64,000 bases of DNA, from positions 19,511,155-19,575,154 of the forward strand of contig JADWOT020000004.1 in NCBI GenBank assembly GCA_036345935.2, read 5' to 3'. The notes under the pieces were generated by a model. That model saw only the letters and a list, made by a program, of their open reading frames with translations. It ran no database searches and was not told the origin of the DNA. Made by a program: the position numbers and the translations under genes. Shown piece by piece: positions 36,300 through 49,083 of this stretch; position 1 is the first letter of the stretch; the number at the start of each line of letters is the position of its first letter. The stretch comes from Taenia hydatigena. Taxonomy: Eukaryota; Platyhelminthes; Cestoda; Cyclophyllidea; Taeniidae.

Positions 36300-37220
36300 A
36301 CCACCGATTAGCCTCTGGAGGTGTGGTACTTTGTTGTGGATGGGCATTTTGCCCATGGGCCATGCCAGCAGGCCCAAGTATTGTGCCTCCTTTCCATCTT
36401 TAAGGGAATGCCGGGGGGTCTACATTGAAAGTAGCAGGAATCGAATCCGATCTTAAAGGGCAACTATCCTGATTCACAATGCTGGATCATAAACATTAGC
36501 GGGATGAAGAACCCTGACGGAAGGTCTGGAAATAACTTCCACCTCCAACAACTACCCGGTTTTTTGGTCTGCATCAAAGCTGCTAACAACAGAAGTGACA
36601 CTATCTGGGGAAAGTCTCATTACGGAGTTTCCTCTCCGCATCTCTGCAAAGATTTCGACAAAGTGAAATTGTTATACTCGCTCCATCTCTTTACCGGTTG
36701 GTAGAAACCAAGATAAACATGACTGCGTTGCTCCAGGGCGAGAACGTCAAGTCAAGATGAAACAAACTCAAAAACCCATTCTGAGGAACTGCATTAAATA
36801 ACGTAAACTCTAACATAACTGTGCTTCAGACCGGTTGGCACATTTGTGAAAGTCAGCACTATTCCCTACACAAATCAGACGCAACTTCAGATTTAGCTGA
36901 TTTGCCAAGAGTAAATCAGTGACGCTGCAGTCGAGCATCTTCTTAGTTGCGTAGAAGTTCGATGACTCACAAGTATTTTCTTTCACCGCCAGTGCTTGGC
37001 CATGGATGGACGTCAAAGACGACTCCTAAAAGAGCAGAGGGGCTACGCTCTACACCCAGTTTCGCATAAACAACCACTACGATTGACCATTGTACCCCCG
37101 CAGAGTCGGCTGACCTCTGAGCCACGTCAGACACTTCACTTCTTTCTACACACCAAATGTATACATTCAGTCCCAGTCCTGTGTCTTCATTCGTCCTCAG
37201 GGGTGTCGCGGGACGCTACA
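36300..37220 (+). mobile_element. TRIM-type LTR element, plus orientation
   Basis: 5' LTR about 36300-36424 (first part eroded, ends GTCTACA) and 3' LTR about 37050-37220 (ends GACGCTACA). The internal block near 36580 (CTAACAACAGAAGTGACACT) matches other copies. Its 3' part, from about 36945, is also the outer end of the large inverted duplication, with a near-identical reverse-complement copy at 50.6-50.96 kb. Confidence 0.6.
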
Positions 37221-37345
37221 GCAACAATCAACGCAATCCGAATTCTTCGCTGTTCTAGGACAATACCAACTGCGGTTTTCATGAAATGACCAATTCGAAC
37301 GCTGCCCAAGTCTGATAAAAACTAACCTACTCTCCTTGAGGAACT
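36945..37345 (+). repeat. Outer inverted repeat, left arm, segment 1
   Basis: About 400 bases matched in reverse complement at 50570-50965. The shared part includes a TRIM LTR, but identity is far higher than between unrelated TRIM copies: a 68-residue shadow frame differs at one residue. A 370-390 base segment follows on the left only (37346-37728). Confidence 0.8.
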
Positions 37346-37728
37346 CCCAATTCTTCTTGCACCTCTTTTTTCCAGCCGATCATCATCACGTACATATGGA
37401 TTCAGGCGTCAAACAGGAATCAAGTGGGGACTGGTAGCCAACGTACTAAAAGTGCCCAAACAACCAAATCTCGTGATGACTTGAAATCATGTTCCATTAC
37501 ATTTGCGGAATTTCAATCCGCACATCCACTTAGAGGCATAACCATTCCCCCTCTCTGCTTCCCTGTCCATCAAAGTACTGGCGATTACAGGCGGATCGGA
37601 ATTGTCCACTCCCATGCAGAAGTTGTGACTAGCAATTATTCACCACTCACACATTGACAACTAACCTTATCGATAAATGAACCGACGCAAAGCGTTAAGA
37701 GTGCTGAAGAGCTCGCTGGTTGACTGGT

Positions 37729-37935
37729 GAGGTCCAATTTAGACAAGCAGCACACATCATACTGCTGGATGCGCTTCCTCGAGGCTTAAGCTGAGCTCCA
37801 ACCAACTGGCGCCGAAATGGAGACAGGCTAAGTGAAGTAAGATGCATTCGTCTTTGGTTGTGTTTTGAGGCGTGGCAAGTCTGTTCTTTCAGTGGGCAAA
37901 CAAAATAAGGAAGTCTACTTGTTTATTTTGGATTT
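37729..37935 (+). repeat. Outer inverted repeat, left arm, segment 2
   Basis: Continues the left arm after the 37346-37728 insertion and is matched in reverse complement at about 50370-50572 (shared landmarks GGTTGACTGGTGAGGTCC and GCGCTTCCTCGAGGCTTAAG). With segment 1 it shows the left and right flanks were once contiguous over at least 600 bases. Confidence 0.8.
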
Positions 37936-38082
37936 GATAGTGTTTTGTCAACAAGAAATTTAATTATTGGCACGGTTGGCTCATGGGAATTTCCCCTTAC
38001 AGCGCTGACTACGTTGTGATGGCTGGCGCAGGAGTTTGACCAAAGGGGTGCGCCGTGGGCAAAGCTCAAGCGAGGAGGGCTG

Positions 38083-38274
38083 TGTAATGCTTCGCTTATT
38101 TGTTTGGCTTCCGGTTTATTTTACGGGAACTTGGTCGGCTGTTTTGTACCACTGATGGGTGGGCTGGCCACTGAACCGCGGCAGTAGCTCAAATTTCTTT
38201 CTTTTCTCCAAGTATATATATTTTACCGAGGTATTATATCTCCTTTTGTCTTTAGAAGGTCTCGGGGTGCTATA
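38083..38274 (+). mobile_element. TRIM LTR, plus orientation
   Basis: 192-base LTR beginning TGTAATGC and ending GTGCTATA, preceded by a purine-rich tract. It may be the 3' LTR partner of the one at 37050, or a solo LTR. It lies in the part of the left arm (38.0-41.0 kb) that is missing from the right arm. Confidence 0.6.
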
Positions 38275-39604
38275 GAAGGTCTGAACTGTTATTGCCAAGA
38301 CCGGGATATAATTTCACTAAATAGATGTAAAAGTTACTAATAGAAGGGGTTTACAAATAATTACTGCCCTTTTTCCCTGTACATAGCCTTGAGGCGTGTA
38401 CAAACCTTTGGGATTTAAGGTGGATTAAGGAAAATAAACTTGTTGTGACTGAATAGCCTCCAGCAACTTCATTTAGTTTTTTTTGTAGCATGATCACATT
38501 TGGTCGTCTAATTAATTTAGACAAGTTATCTTTGTTGCGCGGGTTATCCGAACACAGTGGTCACGATGACATTATAGCATCGTCAGACGTCATGCTGGTG
38601 GCACGGAGCATTCCCCATACCACCTATGCTACCCTCAGCTCATCCCTTCTGCCCTTTTATTGCAAAATTGTATTCAGATTTGCATGTATTTTGAAGCCTG
38701 TATGACAGTAAGAACGCTTTGCTGCCCTGTGATGAAGGTATGAGAGCTTGTAGGTTTAGAGGCACCTTTTCTAACCATGAAGACAGCCATGACTGCTAAA
38801 AAATCCAGGTGGCCCCGTATCTATTCGCTTAGGCAATACAAGACCTCAGCTTTTATGATTAGTCGTAGAACTTATTCTACAATGAATCTCCATTTCCACG
38901 GACATTGTTTCCCTAAGTGACTGTCAACGCCTTTGTTACCCCCGTTAGAATATCACATAATCTGTTGGGAAAGAAGATAGTATTTTGATTTATAGGGCCA
39001 AAACCTTCAATAAAAATGGAACCTAATTCGGGCCTACATCTCTTTAGGAGAGGACAACAAATTCTGGTCATGATTACTTAGCCTGTTAATTCGTTTAAAA
39101 AGGTTGTTTTTCCTATAAAGGCTTTTCGTTTCCATTTGGGACTACCTTATAATTATTTCCGATGGCTTTATAACTTTGTCCATCTGTTAACCCAATCCTA
39201 TGCTAAGAAGTCCACGACGATGCGTACAGTTGGGACTCACGTCTGGTAAATTTAGAGCTTGAGCCGTAACTAATAAACTACTTCGACTTTGGTCGTTGGT
39301 TCAAACAAGGAAATAATAACAAAGCCTTAGTAGAGCGCTCCAGTGAAAAAAGAATTCTACTTAAATTACGAACATTTGATCGGGATTAATCTGTTTTTGT
39401 ATCCTTATTACACTCTTCGATCATCCTAATAAAACTGCGAGGGAGGAAGCACATTGTATTTCGATGATAAGGGTGCTGATACCCAAAGTGTCGCCTTTTC
39501 TGCAAAGTAGTTCTACTAACGCTATCGGTGATCTTTTCCTCAGACGATGCCAAGTCTTGACGTTCAAAGCTTGGTGCTAATAAAAATTTAGAAACGTATC
39601 AGTT

Positions 39605-40417
39605 CCAAATTTTCGTTGTTCGTTTACTCTCAGTTTTGATTAGTGGCACTTGGTTGGCCACTTTGTGCTTTGCATGGTGGGCTGGCCGTAGTCTTAGTGA
39701 CTTCCATGTGTTAGGAATACATACTTTGTCGAAGTAGTACGTGTCGGGTGTGCTGCACTGGTAATGACAGAAGATGAACCCGATTTTAAGGACTTCCATC
39801 TTAACTTCTACTGCTAAGCGATAAAGTCAGCAAGACGGATGAAGTGCATATGCTACATTGGGAGAGTCAGTGACGATATCAAACAGAAGAGCTGAAAATG
39901 GCGTTCGCCTTCAGTAATCACTTTGATTCCTAGTTCTGTGGGAAAGCTATTGACAATGGAAGTTGCACTGACCATGCGCCAATTCGGAAAAGCGTCGTTA
40001 CGGAGATTCCCAACCATAGCATCCCCATTCCCATCCCCATGGAACAGCGCTAAATCCCGTAACTTCGTTTTCACATCAGTGGTCTGATCAGTGAACCATA
40101 CTGTAGAGGGTTCCTCCTCTTTCTTCTGGTCGCCCTTGTTAGTAGAAGTCAAAACATGCTTCGACATCTTTATTATGGGGGATAAAATTGTACAGCGAGG
40201 TCAAATACTGGAATTTAGGCCGGGGATGGATCACGCTCTTGCGAGTCACCACGCCACTCCGCCACGAGGTTCAAATTGTTTTCCCGCCTCTCGCCTACAA
40301 AGCACATTTAAAGAACATAGGCATTACAATACCAGTAGCCTAAATCCTTTCTGCATGCGGATATTTTGTCCTAATATTGCGTCCTCTTTTGTCCTCAGGG
40401 AAGGCTTGGGTGTTACA
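39605..40417 (+). mobile_element. TRIM-type LTR element, plus orientation
   Basis: 5' LTR about 39605-39750 (core GTGGCACTTGGTTGGCCAC) and a 3' LTR whose end is clear (TATTGCGTCCTC, GGCTTGGGTGTTACA at 40417). The internal block at about 39945-40020 matches other copies. Just before the 3' LTR it contains the conserved block of the second dispersed repeat (CCCGCCTCTCGCC), which links the two families. Confidence 0.6.
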
Positions 40418-40995
40418 TCAGCCCATATCTAGTTCAAAGGCTACCTCTCCTGTAGCGCCCACTTTTAGTGTCCAACCGGCGTATTCATTGACATGGAGCC
40501 CAAATGACCCTTATTAAAAAATGGTATTAACCTGAAGCTGTTGACTTTTGACCATCAGATTGCCACTTCAAGGGGCTTTTTGCCATTATTGAAGTGTCCG
40601 GGTGCTTATGACTGAGTACTGAAGCAGAACTAACCATTGTATTAACACACCTAAATAGTTGTGCATTTTTAAGGGGTTTAACCCGCCTTTTTTGACCCTT
40701 GGTTACTACATTCATCCTGCTGTATGCTGCTAAACTGATAACATCATTTTAAACGAGAGGGGAAAGCACCGATTTGCATCTTACTGTCCCCTCGGTGTTA
40801 TAAGGATTGACATCCCCTGTGCACATTGCCCATAGCGAATCGGAATTTAGTAAGCGGAGCGTTTTTATGTTTTAAAACATTAACTGCATGAGAAAATAAA
40901 AAGAATATTGCTATGAGAGGTCGATCACCAATAAGTTGAGGTCGAAAGGCAAAAATTATGATTTTGATTTTTATTTTGACATTGCATCCGTATTT
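40418..40995. other. Stretch without a gene
   Basis: AT-rich, no repeats or frames I can support. Confidence 0.4.
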
Positions 40996-40999
40996 TAAA

Positions 41000-41819
41000 A
41001 TATCGAGTGGAGGGTTTTGGGTTGTAGGCGCCTGACAGGTAAATAAACTTATTTAGCTGTGAACCTACCAATTCTGCAGGACGAGCAAAGCGGTCTTGAT
41101 GAGAAGACAGCAGAAAGCTCTCGGATTCCTTCCAGCAAAGCATTTCAAGAGGAGAAAGTAGGCAGGATTGAGACGTACTGACCAGAAGTGCTCTGAACAA
41201 AGTACCTAATGTTAGGGGAAAATCAGTCCAGCACAAGTGCGCCCATCCTTTGCAATGGACATTTGCATGCCCCTTTTGAACCAACCGAATACATATTGAG
41301 GCATCAAAAACTAGTATGAAAGTATGGTTTAATGTAAATGATGAAGTTGAATTAGTTGCTTCACACTTACACCAACTAGAAAGACAAAGTCGTGATGAAG
41401 GCCACCCAACAATTAGATGACATTCAAGCACATTAGCAAACCACAGAAAGAGTAAGCTTTAACGACTATTAAGCTCCTGCTCCTCACCCTATGTCTTACG
41501 CATACTTAAAGACTGTGTTGAAAAGTATAAATTGTCAGCTTGCTGACTTGCGATTAGCAATGATCCTACACATCTTCAGTGCGGAGTTTGGTAAATTAAA
41601 GAGCTTACCAAATTGGTCCTCTACAAACGACCCAATCAGGACCTGCTCTAGGCTTTTCCACTGTCACAAATCAACGCACACTTACTATTTCGCATTGCAC
41701 TTTACTTGCTGAAACTCAACCACATACGCCTGTCATTTATCAGCTGTACACCATGCCACTCCTCCTCCTCTTCTCCTCAATCTTTCTCCCTTTCTTCGTC
41801 GTCTTATGTTTCATTCTCG
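41000..41819 (-). repeat. Diverged outer part of the left arm of the large inverted duplication
   Basis: Reverse complement of about 49084-49910 at much lower identity than the core. Clear blocks are CATCACGACTTTGTCTTYCTAG (41375-41400 against 49553-49574) and GTTCAGAGCACTTC (41187-41202 against about 49773-49786). In one minus-strand frame the pair keeps the peptide LCSEHF...VR..PA....L.KC.AG.N while many third codon positions differ, hinting at past coding. The corresponding hairpin at 41587-41612 is listed separately. Confidence 0.7.
41587..41612. other. Hairpin, left arm
   Basis: Perfect 8-base stem TTTGGTAA/TTACCAAA with a 10-base loop, preceded on the minus strand by GGACCAA. The right arm has a hairpin at the matching place with a different stem sequence. 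Confidence 0.7.
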
Positions 41820-44800
41820 AACTCCGTTCCCAATTATTGTTATTCTCGGAGAGATGGTCACCTTTTCTTCCCACCATTACTCCTCCACCACATGGCCAGT
41901 CGAGAAATAAAGTGAACAGATGGAAAATATGAGAGAGAAATGTGGTTGCCTTCAATATGGTCCTTCATTTCTGAAAATATATTTTGGAGTAATTCCGAAG
42001 TTAGTCTGGTTGTAATGGTGCTTGAGTAACCCACTCAACCAATACGAGCGAATTCTGCTCCCATTCTTCCCCCAAGTAATTTTCATCCACGAATTTGTTG
42101 CGTCTCAGCTGCCACTCAGTGGACCTCCATTGCTGAGTGTGCGCTAAGAATGGTGTCCTCTCAATCATCATTAACGCATGCCTCAGCATTGGTTCCCTTG
42201 TGATTTCGTGCAGACTCACTGGCACGACCAATTGTGCCTCATCGAGAGGCAGTGACAAGGGTGCTCAAATGAGAACAATGCTTTATTCATGCATTGCAGT
42301 GCCAAGGTGAGGTGGTGTGTTGGAGTGTGCACAATGGGGAGGAGTATGGAATGTGTCCATGCTTGTAAATATTTCATTGCCGCTCCGACAACTCTCAGAC
42401 CACATCCTCCACGTGACTCGCCTCCAAATACAAACTTCCTTATCAAATGGAAGCTGAAGATTCAGAATATCCTCTACGTGAATTTGGTTGTAAGCAAAAC
42501 ATTATCAAACAAGTAGTGGCTGTTTCAACTCCACACCTTGGGAGGAAAGTCATCATAACCCTCATCATTACCTTGTCATGAGTTCAATGAAATCGACCTA
42601 CTAAACACAAGCGAAAGGCCAAAGTATGTTTAAGATGGAGATATTTATACCCAGACGACATAAGGCGTGAACACCGCAGGAAAGTGCACTTTCGAGCAAA
42701 TCAGCACTCCTGACCCTAATCACTTGACTGCTGCTACCTCAGAGGAGAGTCAAACCTGCTCAAACGCTTCATCCAAGAAAGCCATCGCTGGCATTTCTAA
42801 ACATGCTCATCAAACAACCCAGTGCAAGTAGTACTCTAGAGGCCATAGCAACGACATTGAGGTTGGTGAATTAAAATGAAACTGACGGAAGACCGTTTCC
42901 CCGCAGAAACAACTAGCTGTCGGGGCGAATGCAGCACTTTGTCCTAAATGACCCGACTCCGATAAAGTGATCGTCTTGTCACCAAGATACCGGCTTCCGT
43001 CTTCAAAGTGGTTCCACATGTGCATTGGAATGTCACATCAGAATGGCGCTTGATTTTCCCGACATCTACATTCACACCTCCTGATTCCAGCTACCCACAC
43101 GTCTTCACTTGCTCCATAAGCAGACTTCAGCACGAAAATAGCTCAAACGCTGACCAACCACTGATTTTAACAAGCAATAATCTGTCTGCAAATATAAGTT
43201 AACATATGATCTTGTTCGCAGCATCTACAGGGATTGGACATCCAGACAAGACAAGACAAGACAGCACGTGGCCTTCAGAACTGACTCGGTGCAGGACAGA
43301 CGGTCATGACGCTGTAGAATACTGGTGACTTCCGGAATCGATGCAAGGCTATGCCAAGACTTACGACTGGCTTGCAGATTGGCTGCACGCACTTGTAAAT
43401 GGGTCCTGTCCACCAGCTCCGCCAACAACTTCCCATAGATTCCACTTCGCACGCACTCGCGTCCGTGCTGTCCACTTCATCACCAGTTGTGACCGCCAAA
43501 TGCTTCTTTTCGAATGCTGGCAAAAGTTGCATTTTCGTCTGCTGCTGATAAGACTCCTCGACAAAAGCACACTTTAGCCATTTTTCACTCACTAAAAATA
43601 CTTTGGCATAAACCTTCTACTACGGACACAAATCAGGCCATACGGAGAAAATGCAGTCAAGATGTTTATGAGAGTGAGCTAAGCGCACCCAGTGGAGCTA
43701 TCAACTCCACATCAGCACTAAAACTTGTTGACACACTTCGTACTTCATAACCTACACTACAGGGTGGGAGCAATCACCTTCACTTCACCAAAACTCCCAC
43801 TCAAGACCGAGTAAGTGCTTCGCACATTTCACGACAGACTGTGATCTCTTGGGTTTTCGGGTTTGCGATAATGCAGTGCAGATGAATTGGATAGAAACGG
43901 GACTTTCGGAACAACCAAAGCATCCTCAACTACCGCTTTTGAGGGAGCACAATGCGCAACACACATTGCTGAGACAGAAGCTCATTTTACTTCATTTCCA
44001 ATCAAACCTGCATTGTCTACTCCCTGTTTACGTGAGTCCGACAACACACCCAATCTCATTGAAAATGCAGACATGCCTTTTTAGCACGCAGTTCAATGCA
44101 ACCGAAGCGAATCTGGGCTTACGCCGGCCAGTCTTGACGTAAACAAATGTAATCGCTCAGGTTGTTGATAATATTTGTGTCCTCGCCAAATGACACTTCA
44201 TTGCAAAACACTTCAGTGGTGCTTATGACCATCTCCGACACTGCAGTGGTTCTACGAAGGAATCCGTGGCCACACATAACCCCAACATTGAGTCATTCAT
44301 GCTGCACAAGCTTCACCAATGACAAGGCATTGGATAACCACGGACCAAAGCGTGCGCTGCATACTTTGTGAAAGGAAGGGCGGTTGTCATGCGAAAGGAC
44401 GCGGAAATACTTCACAAGGGTGTGTGAAATATTGCTAAGTAAATTAGATAGGAGGTGCCATGTTGCGAAATCGAACCTACAACTTGGGACGGTCAACATC
44501 GGAGTGCGAAGTCCGCGCTCCGTCAAGAGAGGCTGATGGATGCTAACACTGATTACTAGCTACATGAAATGCTTGCAGAAGTCTCTTCCATTGTATCCAC
44601 TTCTACAATCAACTCCGCATTAAGGGTTCATTATTTAGTTGGGCATGCTTGTGTGGAACCTTCTTACGAAGGTGAAGTGTTCGCCATTGCAATGGATAAG
44701 AAGAGCATGCTGATGCGGTGAGGAGGTTGTCAGGTATCTTTTTCCCTGAAATGATTCCCTAGTCAGTAATGTGTTAATAAAAATGCCAATATTTTTTGGC

Positions 44801-44955
44801 CAAGCCGTAGCGGGCAAAATAATATTCAAAAGAAAGATGCGGTTCTACTTCCGTAGAAAATGCATTGTCCACTGTGCACATCATTTTGTTAGCAAGCCTT
44901 AATTGAAGATGAGGGCAGCGCATTTACGAGCTCTCAGCGTTAATTTATCACAAAA
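41820..44955 (-). repeat. Large inverted repeat, left core arm (3.1 kb)
   Basis: 3136 bases whose reverse complement is 45948-49083; the sum of paired positions stays 90903 throughout, so there are no net indels. By eye I find only a handful of mismatches (for example 42915, 43022, and one in the 85-residue frame), so identity is above 99%. The outer limit is where identity suddenly drops, the inner where the sequences part after ATCACAAAA. The minus strand is the likelier sense strand. It has a start-like MAKVCFCRG frame near 43581 and an 85-residue frame at 42001-42258, but stops break any long gene. Confidence 0.95.
43245..43264. repeat. (ACAAG)n run in the left arm
   Basis: Three to four units of a pentamer, mirrored as TTGTC/CTTGT units at 47639-47658. 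Confidence 0.8.
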
Positions 44956-45947
44956 CTAAATAAATTATTTGACATTGGAATCCCTTTTCCCTTAATTATT
45001 AAGTACTCCTTAAATCCTCTTACGATTCTTTACAGAATTAGGCAGGAGAGTCTGAACATATGTCACTCATGAAAAAAATATGCGTACATTAGCGATGCAG
45101 CGAAAACAGTAGCGTCCTCCTTCAGTGCTTGTTGCATAATCCAGCGCTGTAACACCCTGTCAGGACAAGAGGGATGTTGGAGGGAAGGTAGCCGAGACAC
45201 GAATTCCCACTTTGTGTCGTGCATAATTAATTGATTACCCGAGAAAGACAAAGCCCCTGACGATGAAGCTGCTGTACGCACCTCCAGTAGCCATCTTATG
45301 CAGTAGAGTCTCGAGTCTTCCATAGCCATACCCACTTTCTGTCAGAGTGGGAATGAGCTGGCAGGTCGTAAAGTTATATTATCAAGCTGAATAACAATCT
45401 GTGGAGTCTAAAGTGCTCATGCAATCAAAGACACAGATAAACACTGCATTCATTGGGATATTCAAGAGAAACCAAATGTGCTTAGTGTGATCATGGCGCA
45501 ATGAATGAGTTGGCTGTGCGCGAGATTAGTGTGTCGCATTTGTGAATTTCCTCAGCATTGCCATGGAAGTAACCCGCCTGCATGATTTTGTGTTAAAGTA
45601 CAAGCTTGGTGATGGAAACAACTGCTTCGGGTGTGAAAGGCATGGAGGCAAGCTGCTGGAAAGGTTTGAGTAGGGAAAGAGAACGAGTGGAGCTGATGTA
45701 AAGCAGATTCCAAGTGGAAGTAAGTTTAAATGCGAATGCTGCCTTAAGTAGAAGGTAGCGGGCTAAAGCCGTTATGTAGATGAATTTGTTAGGGCACCGT
45801 TTAAAAAAAATGATTATCTCGACTAAACAGTTCTGCTAAGTCGATGGAAATCTGAGGGACTGCTGCGAATAAATTGGCTAGAATAATGAACAGGGCACAT
45901 CTAACTTATTTGTTTAACAATAAGTCCCACCCTAAAAAAATGTATAT
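44956..45947. other. Unique spacer (loop) of the large inverted repeat
   Basis: 992 bases not repeated elsewhere in the window. It contains a 90-residue minus-strand frame at 45063-45335 (starting MGMAMEDSRLYC) with several candidate starts but no recognised domain. The unique loop makes a simple read-through assembly artefact less likely. Confidence 0.8.
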
Positions 45948-48900
45948 TTTTGTGATAAATTAACGCTGAGAGCTCGTAAATGCGCTGCCCTCATCTTCAA
46001 TTAAGGCTTGCTAACAAAATGATGTGCACAGTGGACAATGCATTTTCTACGGAAGTAGAACCGCATCTTTCTTTTGAATATTATTTTGCCCGCTACGGCT
46101 TGGCCAAAAAATATTGGCATTTTTATTAACACATTACTGACTAGGGAATCATTTCAGGGAAAAAGATACCTGACAACCTCCTCACCGCATCAGCATGCTC
46201 TTCTTATCCATTGCAATGGCGAACACTTCACCTTCGTAAGAAGGTTCCACACAAGCATGCCCAACTAAATAATGAACCCTTAATGCGGAGTTGATTGTAG
46301 AAGTGGATACAATGGAAGAGACTTCTGCAAGCATTTCATGTAGCTAGTAATCAGTGTTAGCATCCATCAGCCTCTCTTGACGGAGCGCGGACTTCGCACT
46401 CCGATGTTGACCGTCCCAAGTTGTAGGTTCGATTTCGCAACATGGCACCTCCTATCTAATTTACTTAGCAATATTTCACACACCCTTGTGAAGTATTTCC
46501 GCGTCCTTTCGCATGACAACCGCCCTTCCTTTCACAAAGTATGCAGCGCACGCTTTGGTCCGTGGTTATCCAATGCCTTGTCATTGGTGAAGCTTGTGCA
46601 GCATGAATGACTCAATGTTGGGGTTATGTGTGGCCACGGATTCCTTCGTAGAACCACTGCAGTGTCGGAGATGGTCATAAGCACCACTGAAGTGTTTTGC
46701 AATGAAGTGTCATTTGGCGAGGACACAAATATTATCAACAACCTGAGCGATTACATTTGTTTACGTCAAGACTGGCCGGCGTAAGCCCAGATTCGCTTCG
46801 GTTGCATTGAACTGCGTGCTAAAAAGGCATGTCTGCATTTTCAATGAGATTGGGTGTGTTGTCGGACTCACGTAAACAGGGAGTAGACAATGCAGGTTTG
46901 ATTGGAAATGAAGTAAAATGAGCTTCTGTCTCAGCAATGTGTGTTGCGCATTGTGCTCCCTCAAAAGCGGTAGTTGAGGATGCTTTGGTTGTTCCGAAAG
47001 TCCCGTTTCTATCCAATTCATCTGCACTGCATTATCGCAAACCCGAAAACCCAAGAGATCACAGTCTGTCGTGAAATGTGCGAAGCACTTACTCGGTCTT
47101 GAGTGGGAGTTTTGGTGAAGTGAAGGTGATTGCTCCCACCCTGTAGTGTAGGTTATGAAGTACGAAGTGTGTCAACAAGTTTTAGTGCTGATGTGGAGTT
47201 GATAGCTCCACTGGGTGCGCTTAGCTCACTCTCATAAACATCTTGACTGCATTTTCTCCGTATGGCCTGATTTGTGTCCGTAGTAGAAGGTTTATGCCAA
47301 AGTATTTTTAGTGAGTGAAAAATGGCTAAAGTGTGCTTTTGTCGAGGAGTCTTATCAGCAGCAGACGAAAATGCAACTTTTGCCAGCATTCGAAAAGAAG
47401 CATTTGGCGGTCACAACTGGTGATGAAGTGGACAGCACGGACGCGAGTGCGTGCGAAGTGGAATCTATGGGAAGTTGTTGGCGGAGCTGGTGGACAGGAC
47501 CCATTTACAAGTGCGTGCAGCCAATCTGCAAGCCAGTCGTAAGTCTTGGCATAGCCTTGCATCGATTCCGGAAGTCACCAGTATTCTACAGCGTCATGAC
47601 CGTCTGTCCTGCACCGAGTCAGTTCTGAAGGCCACGTGCTGTCTTGTCTTGTCTTGTCTGGATGTCCAATCCCTGTAGATGCTGCGAACAAGATCATATG
47701 TTAACTTATATTTGCAGACAGATTATTGCTTGTTAAAATCAGTGGTTGGTCAGCGTTTGAGCTATTTTCGTGCTGAAGTCTGCTTATGGAGCAAGTGAAG
47801 ACGTGTGGGTAGCTGGAATCAGGAGGTGTGAATGTAGATGTCGGGAAAATCAAGCGCCATTCTGATGTGACATTCCAATACACATGTGGAACCACTTTGA
47901 AGACGGAAGCCGGTATCTTGGTGACAAGACGATCACTTTATCGGAGTCGGGTCATTTAGGACAAAGTGCTGCATTCGCCCCGACAGCTAGTTGTTTCTGA
48001 GGGGAAACGGTCTTCCGTCAGTTTCATTTTAATTCACCAACCTCAATGTCGTTGCTATGGCCTCTAGAGTACTACTTGCACTGGGTTGTTTGATGAGCAT
48101 GTTTAGAAATGCCAGCGATGGCTTTCTTGGATGAAGCGTTTGAGCAGGTTTGACTCTCCTCTGAGGTAGCAGCAGTCAAGTGATTAGGGTCAGGAGTGCT
48201 GATTTGCTCGAAAGTGCACTTTCCTGCGGTGTTCACGCCTTATGTCGTCTGGGTATAAATATCTCCATCTTAAACATACTTTGGCCTTTCGCTTGTGTTT
48301 AGTAGGTCGATTTCATTGAACTCATGACAAGGTAATGATGAGGGTTATGATGACTTTCCTCCCAAGGTGTGGAGTTGAAACAGCCACTACTTGTTTGATA
48401 ATGTTTTGCTTACAACCAAATTCACGTAGAGGATATTCTGAATCTTCAGCTTCCATTTGATAAGGAAGTTTGTATTTGGAGGCGAGTCACGTGGAGGATG
48501 TGGTCTGAGAGTTGTCGGAGCGGCAATGAAATATTTACAAGCATGGACACATTCCATACTCCTCCCCATTGTGCACACTCCAACACACCACCTCACCTTG
48601 GCACTGCAATGCATGAATAAAGCATTGTTCTCATTTGAGCACCCTTGTCACTGCCTCTCGATGAGGCACAATTGGTCGTGCCAGTGAGTCTGCACGAAAT
48701 CACAAGGGAACCAATGCTGAGGCATGCGTTAATGATGATTGAGAGGACACCATTCTTAGCGCACACTCAGCAATGGAGGTCCACTGAGTGGCAGCTGAGA
48801 CGCAACAAATTCGTGGATGAAAATTACTTGGGGGAAGAATGGGAGCAGAATTCGCTCGTATTGGTTGGGTGGGTTACTCAAGCACCATTACAACCAGACT

Positions 48901-49083
48901 AACTTCGGAATTACTCCAAAATATATTTTCAGAAATGAAGGACCATATTGAAGGCAACCACATTTCTCTCTCATATTTTCCATCTGTTCACTTTATTTCT
49001 CGACTGGCCATGTGGTGGAGGAGTAATGGTGGGAAGAAAAGGTGACCATCTCTCCGAGAATAACAATAATTGGGAACGGAGGT
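45948..49083 (+). repeat. Large inverted repeat, right core arm (3.1 kb)
   Basis: Reverse complement of 41820-44955. On its plus strand, read as sense, are MAKVCFCRG at about 47322, an overlapping 105-residue frame at 47311-47628 and an 85-residue frame at 48645-48902 whose composition looks protein-like (SLHEITREPMLRHALMMIER). None matches a family I know. It resembles a decayed gene or non-autonomous element in two inverted copies. The arm ends where a GA-rich stretch begins. Confidence 0.95.

Noticed and set aside
36300..38300. tRNA genes suggested by GTTCG-like and TGGTGGC boxes
   Set aside because: They are parts of TRIM LTRs and primer-site candidates; no cloverleaf could be drawn.
40925..41431. 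168-residue minus-strand frame
   Set aside because: It lies in the diverged arm; the partner arm does not keep this frame open, whereas another frame shows the conserved CSEHF peptide.
41820..49083. Reading the palindrome as terminal inverted repeats of one giant transposon
   Set aside because: No target duplication at its ends, no transposase in the loop, and homology continues beyond the arms at lower identity.
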